From the NCBI GenBank assembly GCA_030248195.1, contig JASAND010026234.1, positions 1 to 64,000 of the forward strand: a stretch of 64,000 bases of DNA, given 5' to 3'. Source of the DNA: Trissonchulus latispiculum (Eukaryota > Nematoda > Enoplea > Enoplida > Ironidae). Below, piece after piece: positions 47,341 through 57,420 of the stretch (positions within the stretch are counted from its first letter, which is position 1; each line of letters starts with the position of its first letter). The position numbers and the translations under genes were made by a program. The notes beneath the pieces were generated by a model. It saw only the letters and a list, made by a program, of their open reading frames with translations, was not told where the DNA came from and ran no database searches.

Positions 47341-48593
47341 TCATATATAACAATTTTGTTCTATATTTTCTGCTGTACGTATGGATATTTTCGGTTTATA
47401 TATGTACATATGTAACACACATTTCTCTTTAATGTGGCGTTGTGTGTTATCAAGCTATATATTTTGAACGTTTTCAAGCATACTTAAATTTGTCTTGAGA
47501 ACTATGCTGGCTTTATGGTTATTAGAGCCAGTTTGAGTATTATGTATGTTTTTATTTAGTATTTGACATACGATTGGTTTGTTTATACAAACGGCTTGCT
47601 AATTAACTAGCTTCAGTTGAAATAAGATTTGCCACATGGGGACATATTGTAGCGCTTCTGCCAAAGTTGGTAGACCAAGCAGAAACCAAGGACAAGCCCG
47701 AACGGGAGGCGTCAAGTACCCTTGCACCCACGAAACCAGGACCTAGAAGAGAGAAGGGAAGAGGGAGGTTCAGGTTTTCACTCACCATTGAAACACCCGC
47801 TCACCCCTATGGGCTTCCTCCGCATCCATGCTAAAAACGGTACCCGTATAAGGGATAAGGGAGCCCACCCACATCTACACATACAGGTTTAGGGTCTTCC
47901 TCTGGGCAAAGCATCCCCCAATGATTAGCATAGAATTACGAGTAATAGAAGTAATATTTACGTTTACTAAATTTTTGGCAGCCCATGACCTAAAAGAGTG
48001 AAGCAATATCGACCATATTTCTGCTGGTCGACAATGCAGTAACAATTAGAGAATACAAATTTCAGATACATTTGGAAATGCCACTCTGTTAACGCGTCGT
48101 GATATGATTCTGCAGTAACCAATCGGTTAATTAAATACCACTTCTGTTCTCTTAACGCATTTATTTACTATTGAATTTGCTCGCCATTGAAAGTTGGTGA
48201 AGAACTCGAGCTTGAATCTTCATAATTTGAAAATTCGTAGGTGGTTGCGTGACTAGCCATACCATTCTGCACATCGTGGGCTCCCTATCTTATGTTGATC
48301 TACTTCTACAGTCACCCTTAGAGAAAAAAACACAATAAAGTATTTCCTGCTTGCTTAAAGTTATCCTATTTAAAGTCATAGATGGGACAGACGGCGAAGG
48401 CGGTACAGCCCCAGAACCATCACCTGATTCGCCCGGTATAACCAAGGCGAGCTACATGTAAAAAACCCCAGCGATGTTACATGATAAGCATAATGATTCC
48501 AAAAGAGAAGTTCCAACAAAACCACAAATATAAAATAAAAATCATAAAATTATCAAAATAAAATATGAATTATATAGTATAAACTTACTAGGT
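47341..48593. other. Spacer without recognisable gene
   Basis: No supported ORF. A GC-richer patch near 48.38-48.47 kb might be retroelement-derived, but I cannot show it. Confidence 0.35.
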
Positions 48594-49070
48594 AGGTGCT
48601 GTAGGTAATTCTTACCCAAGGGAGAAACCGCAGACAAATCTTGAATCCAGGATGAGCAAGATTGAGGAACAGCTTCAGTCATTGACCTCTCGCGATCACT
48701 ACGGAGGTCGTCGAAACCAGCAAGTAACCGTAGACCGACGAGGTGAACACCGGCCGGAGGTACTTATGGAAATCCTCCACATAGATCAAAATGTTTCACC
48801 GAGAGCGTAATGGGACAGCGTTGTGTAAACGTTGAAAAGATCTTGATTCAGGATCTTCCCATGGCCAGAAGTCGGTCCTCTCCAGTTTACTTGAGCCGAC
48901 GGAATGGAAACCCGATTATATCCAAGCGGTGGTCAGAGGTTCAGATTGGCCCGACCCCCAAATAGAGTTGGACACCCAGCAAGACGTTCCTCAAATTGCT
49001 TTGGAGGGACTCAATGAATCCCAGCAACAGGCAGTGGATATGTCTTTGAATCGAAGCATAACTTTGACTC
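48594..49070 (+). pseudogene. Inverted, internally deleted fragment of the gag-helicase region
   Basis: The first 125 bp match the gag linker region of the minus-strand element (ESRMSKIEEQLQSLTSRDHY). At about 48,720 the sequence jumps to the helicase ORF (VDRRGEHRPEVLMEILHIDQ) and follows it to RSITLT, just before its Walker A motif. It has its own frameshifts. It lies in opposite orientation to the main element, right beside that element's 3' end. The two copies share the gag-then-helicase order. Confidence 0.8.
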
Positions 49071-49079
49071 AAAGCTAAG

Positions 49080-49240
49080 AGGTTTGAGCGAGCGTCCGCA
49101 TAACAAGACTTTACTACACAGGCTGACTATAATTCAGACTAAACTGGTATACAAATTCTTCTAATTTGCATATTTAAGTCAATTTCAGATCTATTATATC
49201 AGCAAGGGCGCACGTGAACAGTGCACCTAGGACAGTTACA
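49080..49240 (-). mobile_element. Candidate 3' LTR remnant of the gypsy-type element
   Basis: On the minus strand, a purine tract (ATGGGGGGAGG, 49,241-49,251) is followed by TGTAACTGTCCTAGGTGCAC, a start typical of gypsy LTRs (TGT after the polypurine tract). About 160 bp later the inverted fragment begins. No second LTR is found near 53.4-53.9 kb, so the call rests on the tract and the TG start only. Confidence 0.35.
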
Positions 49241-49287
49241 CCTCCCCCCATCGAGAGGACTGGTCCCAAGGTCCCAAGGAGCATAAA

Positions 49288-50478
49288 TCAGAAGGAGCCA
49301 AGCCAGTCTCCATCGGGACAGCCGGGGTCGGTGCCACCTGGCAAATGGGACGAAAGTTGGATAGTTGGTTGGGTGCGACAGCAATCTGTTTGCTGGTAGG
49401 CAGTCCCAGACAGGACCATTGGAAAACAAGCCAATTTAGGAACCTCGTCAATCCAAAGTTGGAAAAGGCAACGCAATCCTCGATGACTAAGGTGGAAATA
49501 GTCACTCTCCAGCAAGTCAGCAGACATATTTCCGTTTTGATCTGGACAAAAAATCGGGGAATCGACCGGATCAACAACAAAAATTTTACTGTTATTCAAG
49601 GCTGCAACTTCCTGCTTAATGAATGAATTATAGGCCGCCACATTCGGTACACTCTCAGTAGGGACTGGTAGCGACACAATAAAGATTTGGAAGGAGTGTT
49701 GGCTTATAACCTTCTGCATGGCCTCTCATTGATCCTCCCATAATTTACGGGCTTGCTTGGCGACATTTACCCCCAGGTAAAGGACAACACAAAGATATTT
49801 TGAGGGCGACAGCTTTAGGTTATCCGATTTTGCAAAGATGGACCAGGGAAAACCCCCGCTGACTGCCACCACATCACCGGCACCAACATTTTGCAGGAAT
49901 TTTCCTTGGCTGTCAGCCAAAACCAACAGCGAACCAAAAGGTGGTAGACTGGGTAGGACACATCTGTCGAAAAGTTCCTCAGCCGTAAACTCACAACTGA
50001 TGGGCCCCTCCTGACGCTCGACTTTGATACCATCTAGCATGGATCCGTACAGGTTTCGACCTGGGAAAGAGACTATCTCCGGGGAGGACGCCTTCGCTGT
50101 CCGAAGGCCGCACCCCCAGAGGAAATCTGCTTGTCCCGTGCAGACAAAGGACGGATCTTCAGCGCATGCCTGATGGAAAATTCTGGCCAGGTCACGGTCT
50201 TGGATCATGACCAACAAAAGCAAGGATTTATAAACATCAGCTGCCATAAGATACCACTGGGCAACAGGTCTGAACCCAAGTTTTTCAACCCGGGCAGGCA
50301 ATCCATGTGTCGGTAAGAGTGCAAACTTTAACAGCAAGCGCTCAGCCCACTGCAGGCAACCATGTTGTCTCATGCTCGCATACCAATAGGCATGTTCGAT
50401 CGATGTGAAGTTTCTGCCGGCTAAGGCAAATGGGCGATGGCTGAACCGATGCAGCGGATGTGACGATCCAGTCAGCAT
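49288..50478 (-). pseudogene. NADAR-SGNH hydrolase-like fusion ORF of the retroelement (one in-frame TGA)
   Basis: Residues about 5-150 match the NADAR (YbiA-like) fold, known for N-glycosidic cleavage in nucleotide/ADP-ribose metabolism: HRFSHRPFALAGRNFTSIEH, then ADFLWGCGL and FPGRNLYGSMLDGIK. After a linker, LLVLADSQGKFLQ resembles block I of SGNH/GDSL hydrolases and VVLYLGVN resembles block III. A TGA follows KLWEDQ at 49,728-49,726, and the same frame goes on with IFIVSLPVP and YFHLSHRG (block V, D-x-x-H type). The ATG lies 14 bases after the integrase stop, in the position env occupies in retroviruses. The TGA and the single copy leave it unclear whether the protein is made. The domain calls are by motif only. 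Confidence 0.65.
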
Positions 50479-50492
50479 GCGAACCTATAACA

Positions 50493-50935
50493 TCAAACGA
50501 ATATCTTAGCATCATCGGATTTGCTTTTACGGGGCAAAAATGTTCTGATCCGATTCTGAAACCGCAAAGAGGCATCGTTTCTTTCCAAATAAGGCTTAAG
50601 TCTGTTAAAGCGTACCGTTTGTCGGTCAGTTCCTGCAATAATAGTTAAATTAGATAATGCCAATTTCTCAATTGTATAAGGGCCATGCCAGAAATTGGTA
50701 AATTTCTTCGTTTTACCAACCCCAACTACTGGAGTATACAACAACACTGGTTGCCCCACTTGATAGTCACATGGAATATGTATTTTCCAGTCGTACTGCT
50801 CCTTTTGTCTCGCTTGAGATTTCAATATGTCCAAGTTAGCTGCCTGACGAGCTTTATACGCTCTATACAGTACGACTTGTTTATAGTTTCCAATGTCAAG
50901 AAACTTTTCTCTGGGCGGCTGCAGGCCCAAATCTA
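50493..50935 (-). pseudogene. C-terminal part of a Ty3/gypsy integrase
   Basis: The frame gives ARQKEQYDWKIHIPCDYQVG, then QPVLLYTPVVGVGKTKKFTN, FWHGPYTIEKL and VRFNRLKPY. This is the post-core domain of gypsy integrases (consensus V.L..P....G.S.KF...W.GPY.V). The zinc-binding and DDE parts, as well as protease, RT and RNase H, are absent: the upstream sequence switches to the helicase segment at about 50,936-50,945. The stop is followed closely by the NADAR ORF. Confidence 0.8.
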
Positions 50936-52017
50936 ACCACTTTATCCGTTAGCAATCCTGCATTTTCAGCGGCGACCACGATACGCCTTGCCAGATGGTT
51001 AGTCGCAACATTAGATGGTGCGGTGACCATAATTTTCGAATCATTTCCTGGCGTGGATAAGCACTTGGCAACTACTATAGCGGCAGCCGCAGTCGTCTTT
51101 TCTGTACCTGGTGGCCCCTGAATCAAAGTTATGCTTCGATTCACAGACATATCCACTGACTGTTGCTGGGATTCATTCAGTCCCTCCAAAGCAATTTGAG
51201 GAACATCTTGCTGAGTGTCCAACTCTATTTGGGGGTCGGGCCAATCTGAACCTCTGACCACCGCTTGGATATAATCGGGTTTCCATTCCGTAGGCTCAAG
51301 TAAACTGGAGAGGTCCGACTTCTGGCCATGGGAAGATCCTGAATCAGGATCTTTTTCAACGTTTACACAACGCTGTCCCATTACGCTATGTCCCGGTGAA
51401 ACATTTTGATCTATGTGGAGGATTTCCATAAGTACCTCCGGCCGGTGTTCACCTCGTCGGTCTACGATTACTCCTCTAATTTGTTGCCATGTCCGATTCC
51501 CAGGCGGGGAAACCAGATAGTAATCTCCGATATCAGCCTCTGTTGACTGAAAGGACAAAAGCTTACGCATCTTGTCCGCGTCCCAGACCGGTTTAACGTA
51601 AGCCTTGGTTTTCTCCGCCTCGGGAACTAGCCCTTCCATATACTCAGTGTCCATCAAATTCCTATACTCCTGCACGAACCCATTAACGGCCTGCTCCCTA
51701 TTGCGGACGGCTGGGCGAGTGTCAGTCTTCTTTGGTTTGGGTTGGTAATCTTCCTGCCGAAGTTGTTCCAACCTTTTCCTGATACCATCGTGAAGCTTGT
51801 GCTCAGGGTACATGTCAGTCACAAAGGAAGAAAAATCGTTCTTATACTCTGCCAGCAAAGAACTTTCAAAATGGCGCTCCAGAAAAGTCAACACGACATC
51901 ATTTGAGCTACGCTGGATAACTAGACGGAGAATATCCAAACAAAGAGGAATCTTTGCCTCTTTCTGGGATTCGCCTACTCCTTCTAGGTCAACCCCGAAA
52001 AACTTCCTTCGGACCAT
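50896..52017 (-). pseudogene. UPF1-like SF1 helicase segment in a retroelement
   Basis: The ORF has 373 codons. A 270-residue N-terminal part of unknown fold is followed by LNESQQQSVDMSV (Q-motif region), LIQGPPGTEKTTAAAAI (Walker A, with Glu where GKT has Gly before Lys) and VTAPSNVATNHLARRI (motif Ia). It ends at DKVVRFG, where UPF1-type helicases continue to motifs II-VI; those are missing and the frame runs into the gypsy integrase region. The start overlaps gag by 34 nt in the -1 frame, as pol usually does. The deviation in the P-loop and the missing half make it inactive as it stands. Presence of the same segment in the inverted copy supports long-standing linkage to the element. Confidence 0.75.
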
Positions 52018-53438
52018 GAAGAATTTCGGATGCCAGGAACGTCTGTCAATCTGAACAAACGGATGCGTTCAGCCACGGAACCGGCCCCTTGAATTCCATC
52101 ATCCAGCCAAGCAGCTTTCATCGATTTCAATTGCACGCAGTCATTAACCAACGCCGCCGGACTTGGTGGGGTGTCGCAAGGAGTCACTGGGCAGCACAAA
52201 GCTCCCACGTCGGATTCTGACTCCCAACGGTTGTATTTCTTTAATTTATTCCCCGTCTGATCGCTCCGTCGCGGTTGACTCTGGGAATCGAACCTACCGT
52301 TAGATTCCCGTGAAGTCTGACTTGGCCCACGTTTAGTATTAGCCTCTTGCCTGTACCAGCACTCAATCGAGTTGTGAGTTCCGGACTTACAATTGTCACA
52401 CCGACGTCGGGTAGGTTTGGTGCCAAACGCACCAGGCGAGCCTCTGCCTCTAGCTCTGCCTCCACGCTGGTTTCGACGACCTCCGTAGTGATCGCGAGAG
52501 GTCAATGACTGAAGCTGTTCTTCAATCTTGCTCATCCTGGATTCAAGATTTGTCTGCGGTTTGTCCCTTGGGTAAGAATTACCTACAGCACCTTCCGTAC
52601 TGTTAGGTTTATTCTTGTCGCTGGAATCTCCCAATCTTGTTAGAGTCTCCCCTAAAAGATCAACCAAAGTATCAACCTTCTTTTGCTGCTCATGAATCAC
52701 TGTCACGCTGTCTGATACAGTTTGACTAGCCTCTTTAAACAACTGCTTTTCATGCTGAGTTCTCTCAGCAACCTCTACGGCAGTTTTAAAGGTTGCTGGC
52801 CCTGTGCGCAGAACTTCCCACATTATCTCCGGTTGTAGTCCTTTAATAAACATTCTGCGCACTTCTGAATTTAAAACTGCATCAGAAGGAGAGGGTGGAG
52901 AAGCCTATTTCGCCAATTCCAGCAACCTGTGGCTGAATTGAACGACGCTTTCCTCTTTACTTTGCCTGCAGTTACTCATAGACAAGGCATAATAGTCAGT
53001 ACTATGAGGCCTGTATTTATTTTCCAACTTTTGAATAAGATCTTTATAGAATACACGAATATCCTTAGGCAGATCTTGAACATATGCCAGGGCCGGGTCG
53101 CTCAACAGACCTATCAGTTTTTTAGGCATTTGGGTTTCAGACCATTCATAGTACTCTGCCTTGGCCTCAAACTTTCTCAGCCAGGCAGTAAAACTTATTG
53201 AACCCGGTTCTCCACTGAACTCGACTAGACGAGCCAGTTTCATATCAGAACCTGACTCGTAGGTCTGCAGGGTTCCGATTACCTTCGTTTGTTGAGTTAA
53301 GTCCTTATTCTCCACACGCAAGGCCTCATTTTCGGTTTCTAATGATTTTACCTTACGTTCAAAGTATCGTAGAGAACGTTCTGATTTGTCAAGTCTGTGC
53401 TTTCCCTCCTTCTCCTGATCAGACGTTCTGTATAGGTA
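51984..53438 (-). pseudogene. Retroelement gag (one in-frame TAG)
   Basis: The open frame begins with a charged coiled-coil stretch (SLETENEALRVENKDL), then a retrotransposon gag domain: LVEFSGEPGSISFTAWLRKF, KKLIGLLSDPALAYVQDLP and LENKYRP. TAG interrupts at 52,909-52,907 after RLLELAK; the frame continues with VRRMFIKGLQPEIMWEVLR, a linker with MSKIEEQLQSLTS, an RG-rich stretch (GGRARGRG) and a CCHC-like knuckle CDNCKSGTHNSIECW, where the last Cys and His spacing fit CX2CX4HX4C. No ATG lies between the upstream stop and the gag domain, so the true 5' end is lost, spliced or uses a non-AUG start. Confidence 0.85.
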
Positions 53439-53702
53439 TCAACAAATTCGAAATATTATCCGTTATTGTTTACCATGACACTCTGAGAATCGGTCAAGAT
53501 TGATCAGGCTAGCTTCCAACTCAGCTGTTCCAAATGGCGAACCAATCAGCAACAATAGCAGTTACAAGCCAACACTTGTTAGAGGCTGGAGGTACTATCA
53601 ATGCTGCTGTCCTGATTAATTTTCTACCCAACTGGGTACTTCGATTTATTGACAAGAGTGCAATAATTCGAAGCTAAAATCAAAAGTTTAACTTTCAGTA
53701 CC

Positions 53703-53868
53703 CAAGCGGGTCCTTTAGATAGATGGAATAATCGCAGATATCCAAAGCGAATCTAAGAGATTTGTACCCAAGCGGGTTCTTTACTTCTACGTTCTTGACA
53801 AAATCGATCTCAAATCGATCACTGCAGTTGAATTCTAGCAAGCGATAAATAATGTTGTCCACGATCAT
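53703..53868 (-). pseudogene. N-terminal fragment of a GPCR of the 38-kb type
   Basis: ATG followed by IVDNIIYRLLEFNCS parallels MFTDEVMNRLLKFNCT of GPCR pseudogene 2, and the bases upstream of the ATG also match (CCTAAACA, GATTAAGTTA). After about 16 residues similarity ends at sequence with two GTACCCAAGCGGGT repeats near 53.70 and 53.77 kb. It is a broken fourth family member, probably cut by the neighbouring retroelement. Confidence 0.6.
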
Positions 53869-53879
53869 TGCTCCTACCT

Positions 53880-54205
53880 AAACACCTTAAGATTAAGTTA
53901 CCTGGTACTACAATCAGTTTCTTTCTTCGTGGATATCTTCTAGATCAAATTTAAAAAATGGAATGTAGCGGTGTAGTCATATAAACACACCGGAGCATGG
54001 AACTGCTTTTACTCTTCAAAGAAAGTGGGAACTGTGAACATCCTGAAGACAGTAAAAATATGTGCACAAAGTAATGTGAGGTATTGAGTTTTTAATTTTT
54101 AATTATCCTTTTTAATATCTAATTTTTAGCAAAACAGCAAAACGGATAGCTGGAATTTGCTCACGGAAGCAAAACCTATAGACAGCGTTTTCAGAGCCTA
54201 TGCCA
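53880..54205. other. AT-rich spacer
   Basis: No supported feature. Confidence 0.4.
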
Positions 54206-54207
54206 AA

Positions 54208-54461
54208 CATGGAAACTAAAAGTTTCAGTTTCTTGGGCCAAATGAATACAACTTAATTGACCAAAAATTTGAAATGATTTTAAATCTTAATTTTCAAAAA
54301 TTAATAAAAAACTTTAAAGCCTAAGTCGAAATCCTAATTTTAACAGAACACAGTCCTTTTCCAGATCTTTCTAATGATATGGAACAATTAATCAGTCAAC
54401 AATCAACAATCAACATTTTTTGCTAATAGTCCAAGAAAGTGAAGCTTTTTAGTTTCCATAT
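54208..54461. mobile_element. Short MITE
   Basis: CATGGAAACTAAAAGTTTCA and TTTCTTGG at the left pair with CCAAGAAAGTGAAGC and TTTTTAGTTTCCATATG at the right. It is about 255 bp with an AT-rich interior. Confidence 0.6.
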
Positions 54462-55013
54462 GGGATCCCTATTTTTAGGTGAAATTACTCAATCTTAAAA
54501 GATCATACTTAAATTCTAATAACTCTTTTAAGTATGCCTCTTGGATTACAAATACGCAAAGTGACCCAAAAATGGATAGGAAACTGTAATAACCGTGGTC
54601 AAAATACGAACAGAAAAACAAATGTTCAGGTCTGACGTGCAAGTTGTTTCAATATCACGGAAAGTTTTCCACACGAATGGAAGTAAGAAGGTTGCATCAA
54701 TCTCTTCAAATTTAATTTTCAAGCTTATAGTATGCAAGATTTCCAGGTTAATATTTACCAAAACATGGAGCATACAAACATAGTATCTGTCATACAATAG
54801 CGACAACAACGCACATGACTTCGCCTTCATGTCCTTTAGTGTCTTGAGTTAGTGCTATTAGACATCAGATACTTAACTTCAGGACACAAGTTCTCTAATT
54901 AGTACACTTTTTGAGATGTATCCGTTTCAAGTTGTTCTCAATGTCTATGAAATAATTATTTATTCAAAATTTTTGGTTTCAAGATTCAAGAAGTTGGCAT
55001 CCAATAAGCGGGG
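54462..55013. other. Spacer, 3' flank of the intact GPCR
   Basis: No supported gene. A poly(A) signal for the receptor gene is not obvious. Confidence 0.35.
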
Positions 55014-56045
55014 TTATGGAGCAGGCAAAATTTTTGTAACATTGGTAGTCGTAAAATGGTAAAAAAGGTTTCTAGTTGGTGACACGCATTTCATCATAAA
55101 AGATTTCCTAAACCGACCATTAAATATGGCATACAAATAAAAGTTAGAGCTAATGTCAAAACATATGAACAGTTCCTGACAACACCAAACAGTATTTCTG
55201 ACTGCTTCAGCCCACACGTATTGATTGGAGTCAGAAGCACAAACAATCCCATCAATCTGGGTACGCAATAAGTTGTCTACAGAAACAAGTATGAATTTTC
55301 CTGCTGAGCGAAGAAAAACTGGAGAAGCCAAACATAATTGTAATTTACACAGCTCATTAACCCACTTTTTCCTTTCATCAGTGTCGGTGGTCGCCGATTG
55401 CTTGTAGTTTGATAAGCCATGGATGATGCATACCTGCAAAAACGCCAAACCTATTGATTCTGTAATATTTATTGTGGATACAACAAAACGTAATTCTTCT
55501 TTGTACGTATACCAAGATGTCACTTCCAACGTTGGATGCAAAGGTAGTATCGACAAGAATACAGCGAAAATCGTTGACGCTGTTGCGAAAGCTTTGGTGT
55601 TGATCTTTCCAAACAACAATGGCTTGCTAACAGCAACGAATCGTTCAAAACTGACAACTATAGTTATGGTGCCGCTGAAGCAGATAACAGCGTTTATCGA
55701 TGTGTAAATTACTGTCGTTGTATAGGTTTTATACATACCATTAGCAACAGCAATGGAGCGAGCAATAAGCCCAATGCTCGCAAACACTCCTGAAACTGCT
55801 ATCATTTTATGATACAGGAAACTTATACTGTGGAACTGGGGATCAGAAAGAGTTAGCGTTGTAAAGATACTTCCGAGAAGTCCAAACAGTCCAAAACTAC
55901 CCCAAATACCAATACGGAAGGCTTCTTGCACAGCAAAGACGTCTGCAACTGTTTGATATGTCGCATTCAGCGACACTATGATTTCATGATCAGTACAATT
56001 ACCATTTTCCAATAGGATCATGATTTGTGGCAAATTCAGTGACAT
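55014..56045 (-). CDS. Rhodopsin-type GPCR, intact, single exon
   Basis: The chosen start (MSLNLPQIM) matches the paralog at 4.2 kb; an ATG eight codons upstream is in frame but falls in sequence homologous to that paralog's untranslated leader. The product has about 343 residues with N-glycosylation sequons NCT and NAT, TM1 (FRIGIWGSFGLFGLLGSI), TM2 (FLYHKMIAVSGVFASIGLIA), TM3 ending VVSFERFVAVSKPLLF (E-R-F in place of DRY), TM4 (ILPLHPTLE), TM5 (FVVSTINITESIGLAFLQ), TM6 (CLASPVFLRSAGKFILV) and TM7 (CFDISSNFYLYAIFNGRFR), where NPxxY is replaced by SSNFYLY. A short basic tail ends ILPAP. This is a rhodopsin-class receptor, likely for a peptide or unknown ligand, at the plasma membrane. It is the only member of this local family without a lesion. 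Confidence 0.85.
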   Translation of the reverse strand: MSLNLPQIMILLENGNCTDHEIIVSLNATYQTVADVFAVQEAFRIGIWGSFGLFGLLGSIFTTLTLSDPQFHSISFLYHKMIAVSGVFASIGLIARSIAVANGMYKTYTTTVIYTSINAVICFSGTITIVVSFERFVAVSKPLLFGKINTKAFATASTIFAVFLSILPLHPTLEVTSWYTYKEELRFVVSTINITESIGLAFLQVCIIHGLSNYKQSATTDTDERKKWVNELCKLQLCLASPVFLRSAGKFILVSVDNLLRTQIDGIVCASDSNQYVWAEAVRNTVWCCQELFICFDISSNFYLYAIFNGRFRKSFMMKCVSPTRNLFYHFTTTNVTKILPAP

Positions 56046-56069
56046 AGTCGGTTCACAGTGTCTGAGCAA

Positions 56070-57029
56070 TGTTTCTTCTAAAGTTGTTTTCCCAGCTTTT
56101 GCTGTAACTGTTGCCTCCAGTGGCTAGACCTGAAATGAGCGATTACTACACGGATAAGCATCAAATAATAATCATAGATTCTAACGATAATTAATCCAAA
56201 TTGGGATTAACAAACTGAAACTTAAAAAATAAATACATCATTGGTTGAGTGATGAATTGTGAGAGAAATAATTGAGGCAAGGGAGAAATATATAAAAAAC
56301 TAAATCTAAATGTCTTCATTTTGTTCTCTATGAGCAAACAAGCCTAAAAGCAGAAAATACAGCCATCAATTAAATTCTATTATCTTTAATTGCTAGCAAT
56401 AGCTTTAGCTTTATTCACTGCAATTAAATTAGGACTTTATAAACTAACTAAAGATTATTTAATTGTTTTAGTTACCTTGGAATTAGAAACTCAGGTTAAA
56501 ACTTTGGCACATTCCCACAATTCGATAGGTTGCATATTGGCATTAAGCACTTCCGAATTAAAAGCCTAACTAACAGGTTTTGCGAAACATATTTTAATAC
56601 TGGACAGCATTATAACCAATAGCAAAATTATACAACAAAGAGTGAGTATCTAATTAGTTGTCGGATTTTGGAAATATAAATCAAAACGGAAACAAGATTT
56701 GGAGAGTAAAAATCAGAAATTTATAATTATGAGATTTAAGGAGATATTGGGGTAGCCGGAATTGAGATAAAGTGAACTGATATGACTCAATTGAGATTGC
56801 GTAAGTAAATCGATGCCCCACTTCGCACCTGAGTTACTGTAGTTTTTAATTCTAGTGATCAATTTCTGTGCATAAAAGTTAGACTTATTGGGACTTAATT
56901 TAATATTTAAATAAAAGTTTAACTTTAGTGTTGCCTAGTAGTTTGTTTGTGTGATTTTGAGCCTGTGTTTGCGACCATGGAAGGCTTTTATTTAGATTTA
57001 GATTTATATTATTTAGCAGCATACACTAA
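56070..57029. other. AT-rich spacer upstream of the GPCR
   Basis: No supported gene or TIR pair. The receptor's promoter should lie near its right-hand end (minus-strand gene), but no clear TATA is seen. Confidence 0.4.
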
Positions 57030-57420
57030 CATATGGTCGACCCTGGAGGGGCTTGCCCAAGAAAGTTTTGAGGGGGCCTGCACGTTAAACCAAACTTTTT
57101 GAGGGGGCTTGTAAATTTCGCAATTTTAACAGAATTTAAAGAAAAATTATCCATATTTAAAAATATTTCAAAATTTTGGCCGATTTTTTTTGGAAAAATT
57201 AAAAAATTTTAGTAAACACTGAAGCCGGAAATTTTTCGGAATCCCGGGACGAAACCTATTTTTTCCGAGAATTTCTGCTTACTCGCTGCACAACTTTCCT
57301 ACCTACACCTTGTCCCTGTTGGCGGTAGGGCTTGTACCTTGTCCGGGTTGGGGGGGAGGGCTTGGCTTGGCTTGGCTTGCCCCCCATACCCCTGCCGTAT
57401 TAACCTATGCTTCGCAGAGG
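57030..57420. repeat. Dispersed repeat, partner at 1.79-2.18 kb
   Basis: It shares CCCTGGAGGGGCTTG, GTACCTTGTCCGGGTTGGGG and TTAACCTATG with the copy at the window's left. A local GGCTT repeat (CTTGGCTTGGCTTGGCTTG) is specific to this copy. Confidence 0.55.

Noticed and set aside
51984..52017. A canonical -1 slippery heptamer in the gag-helicase overlap.
   Set aside because: The overlap has a T5 run (AGTTTTTCG), but it does not fit X-XXY-YYZ in the gag frame. The -1 overlap itself stands; the mechanism is unproven.
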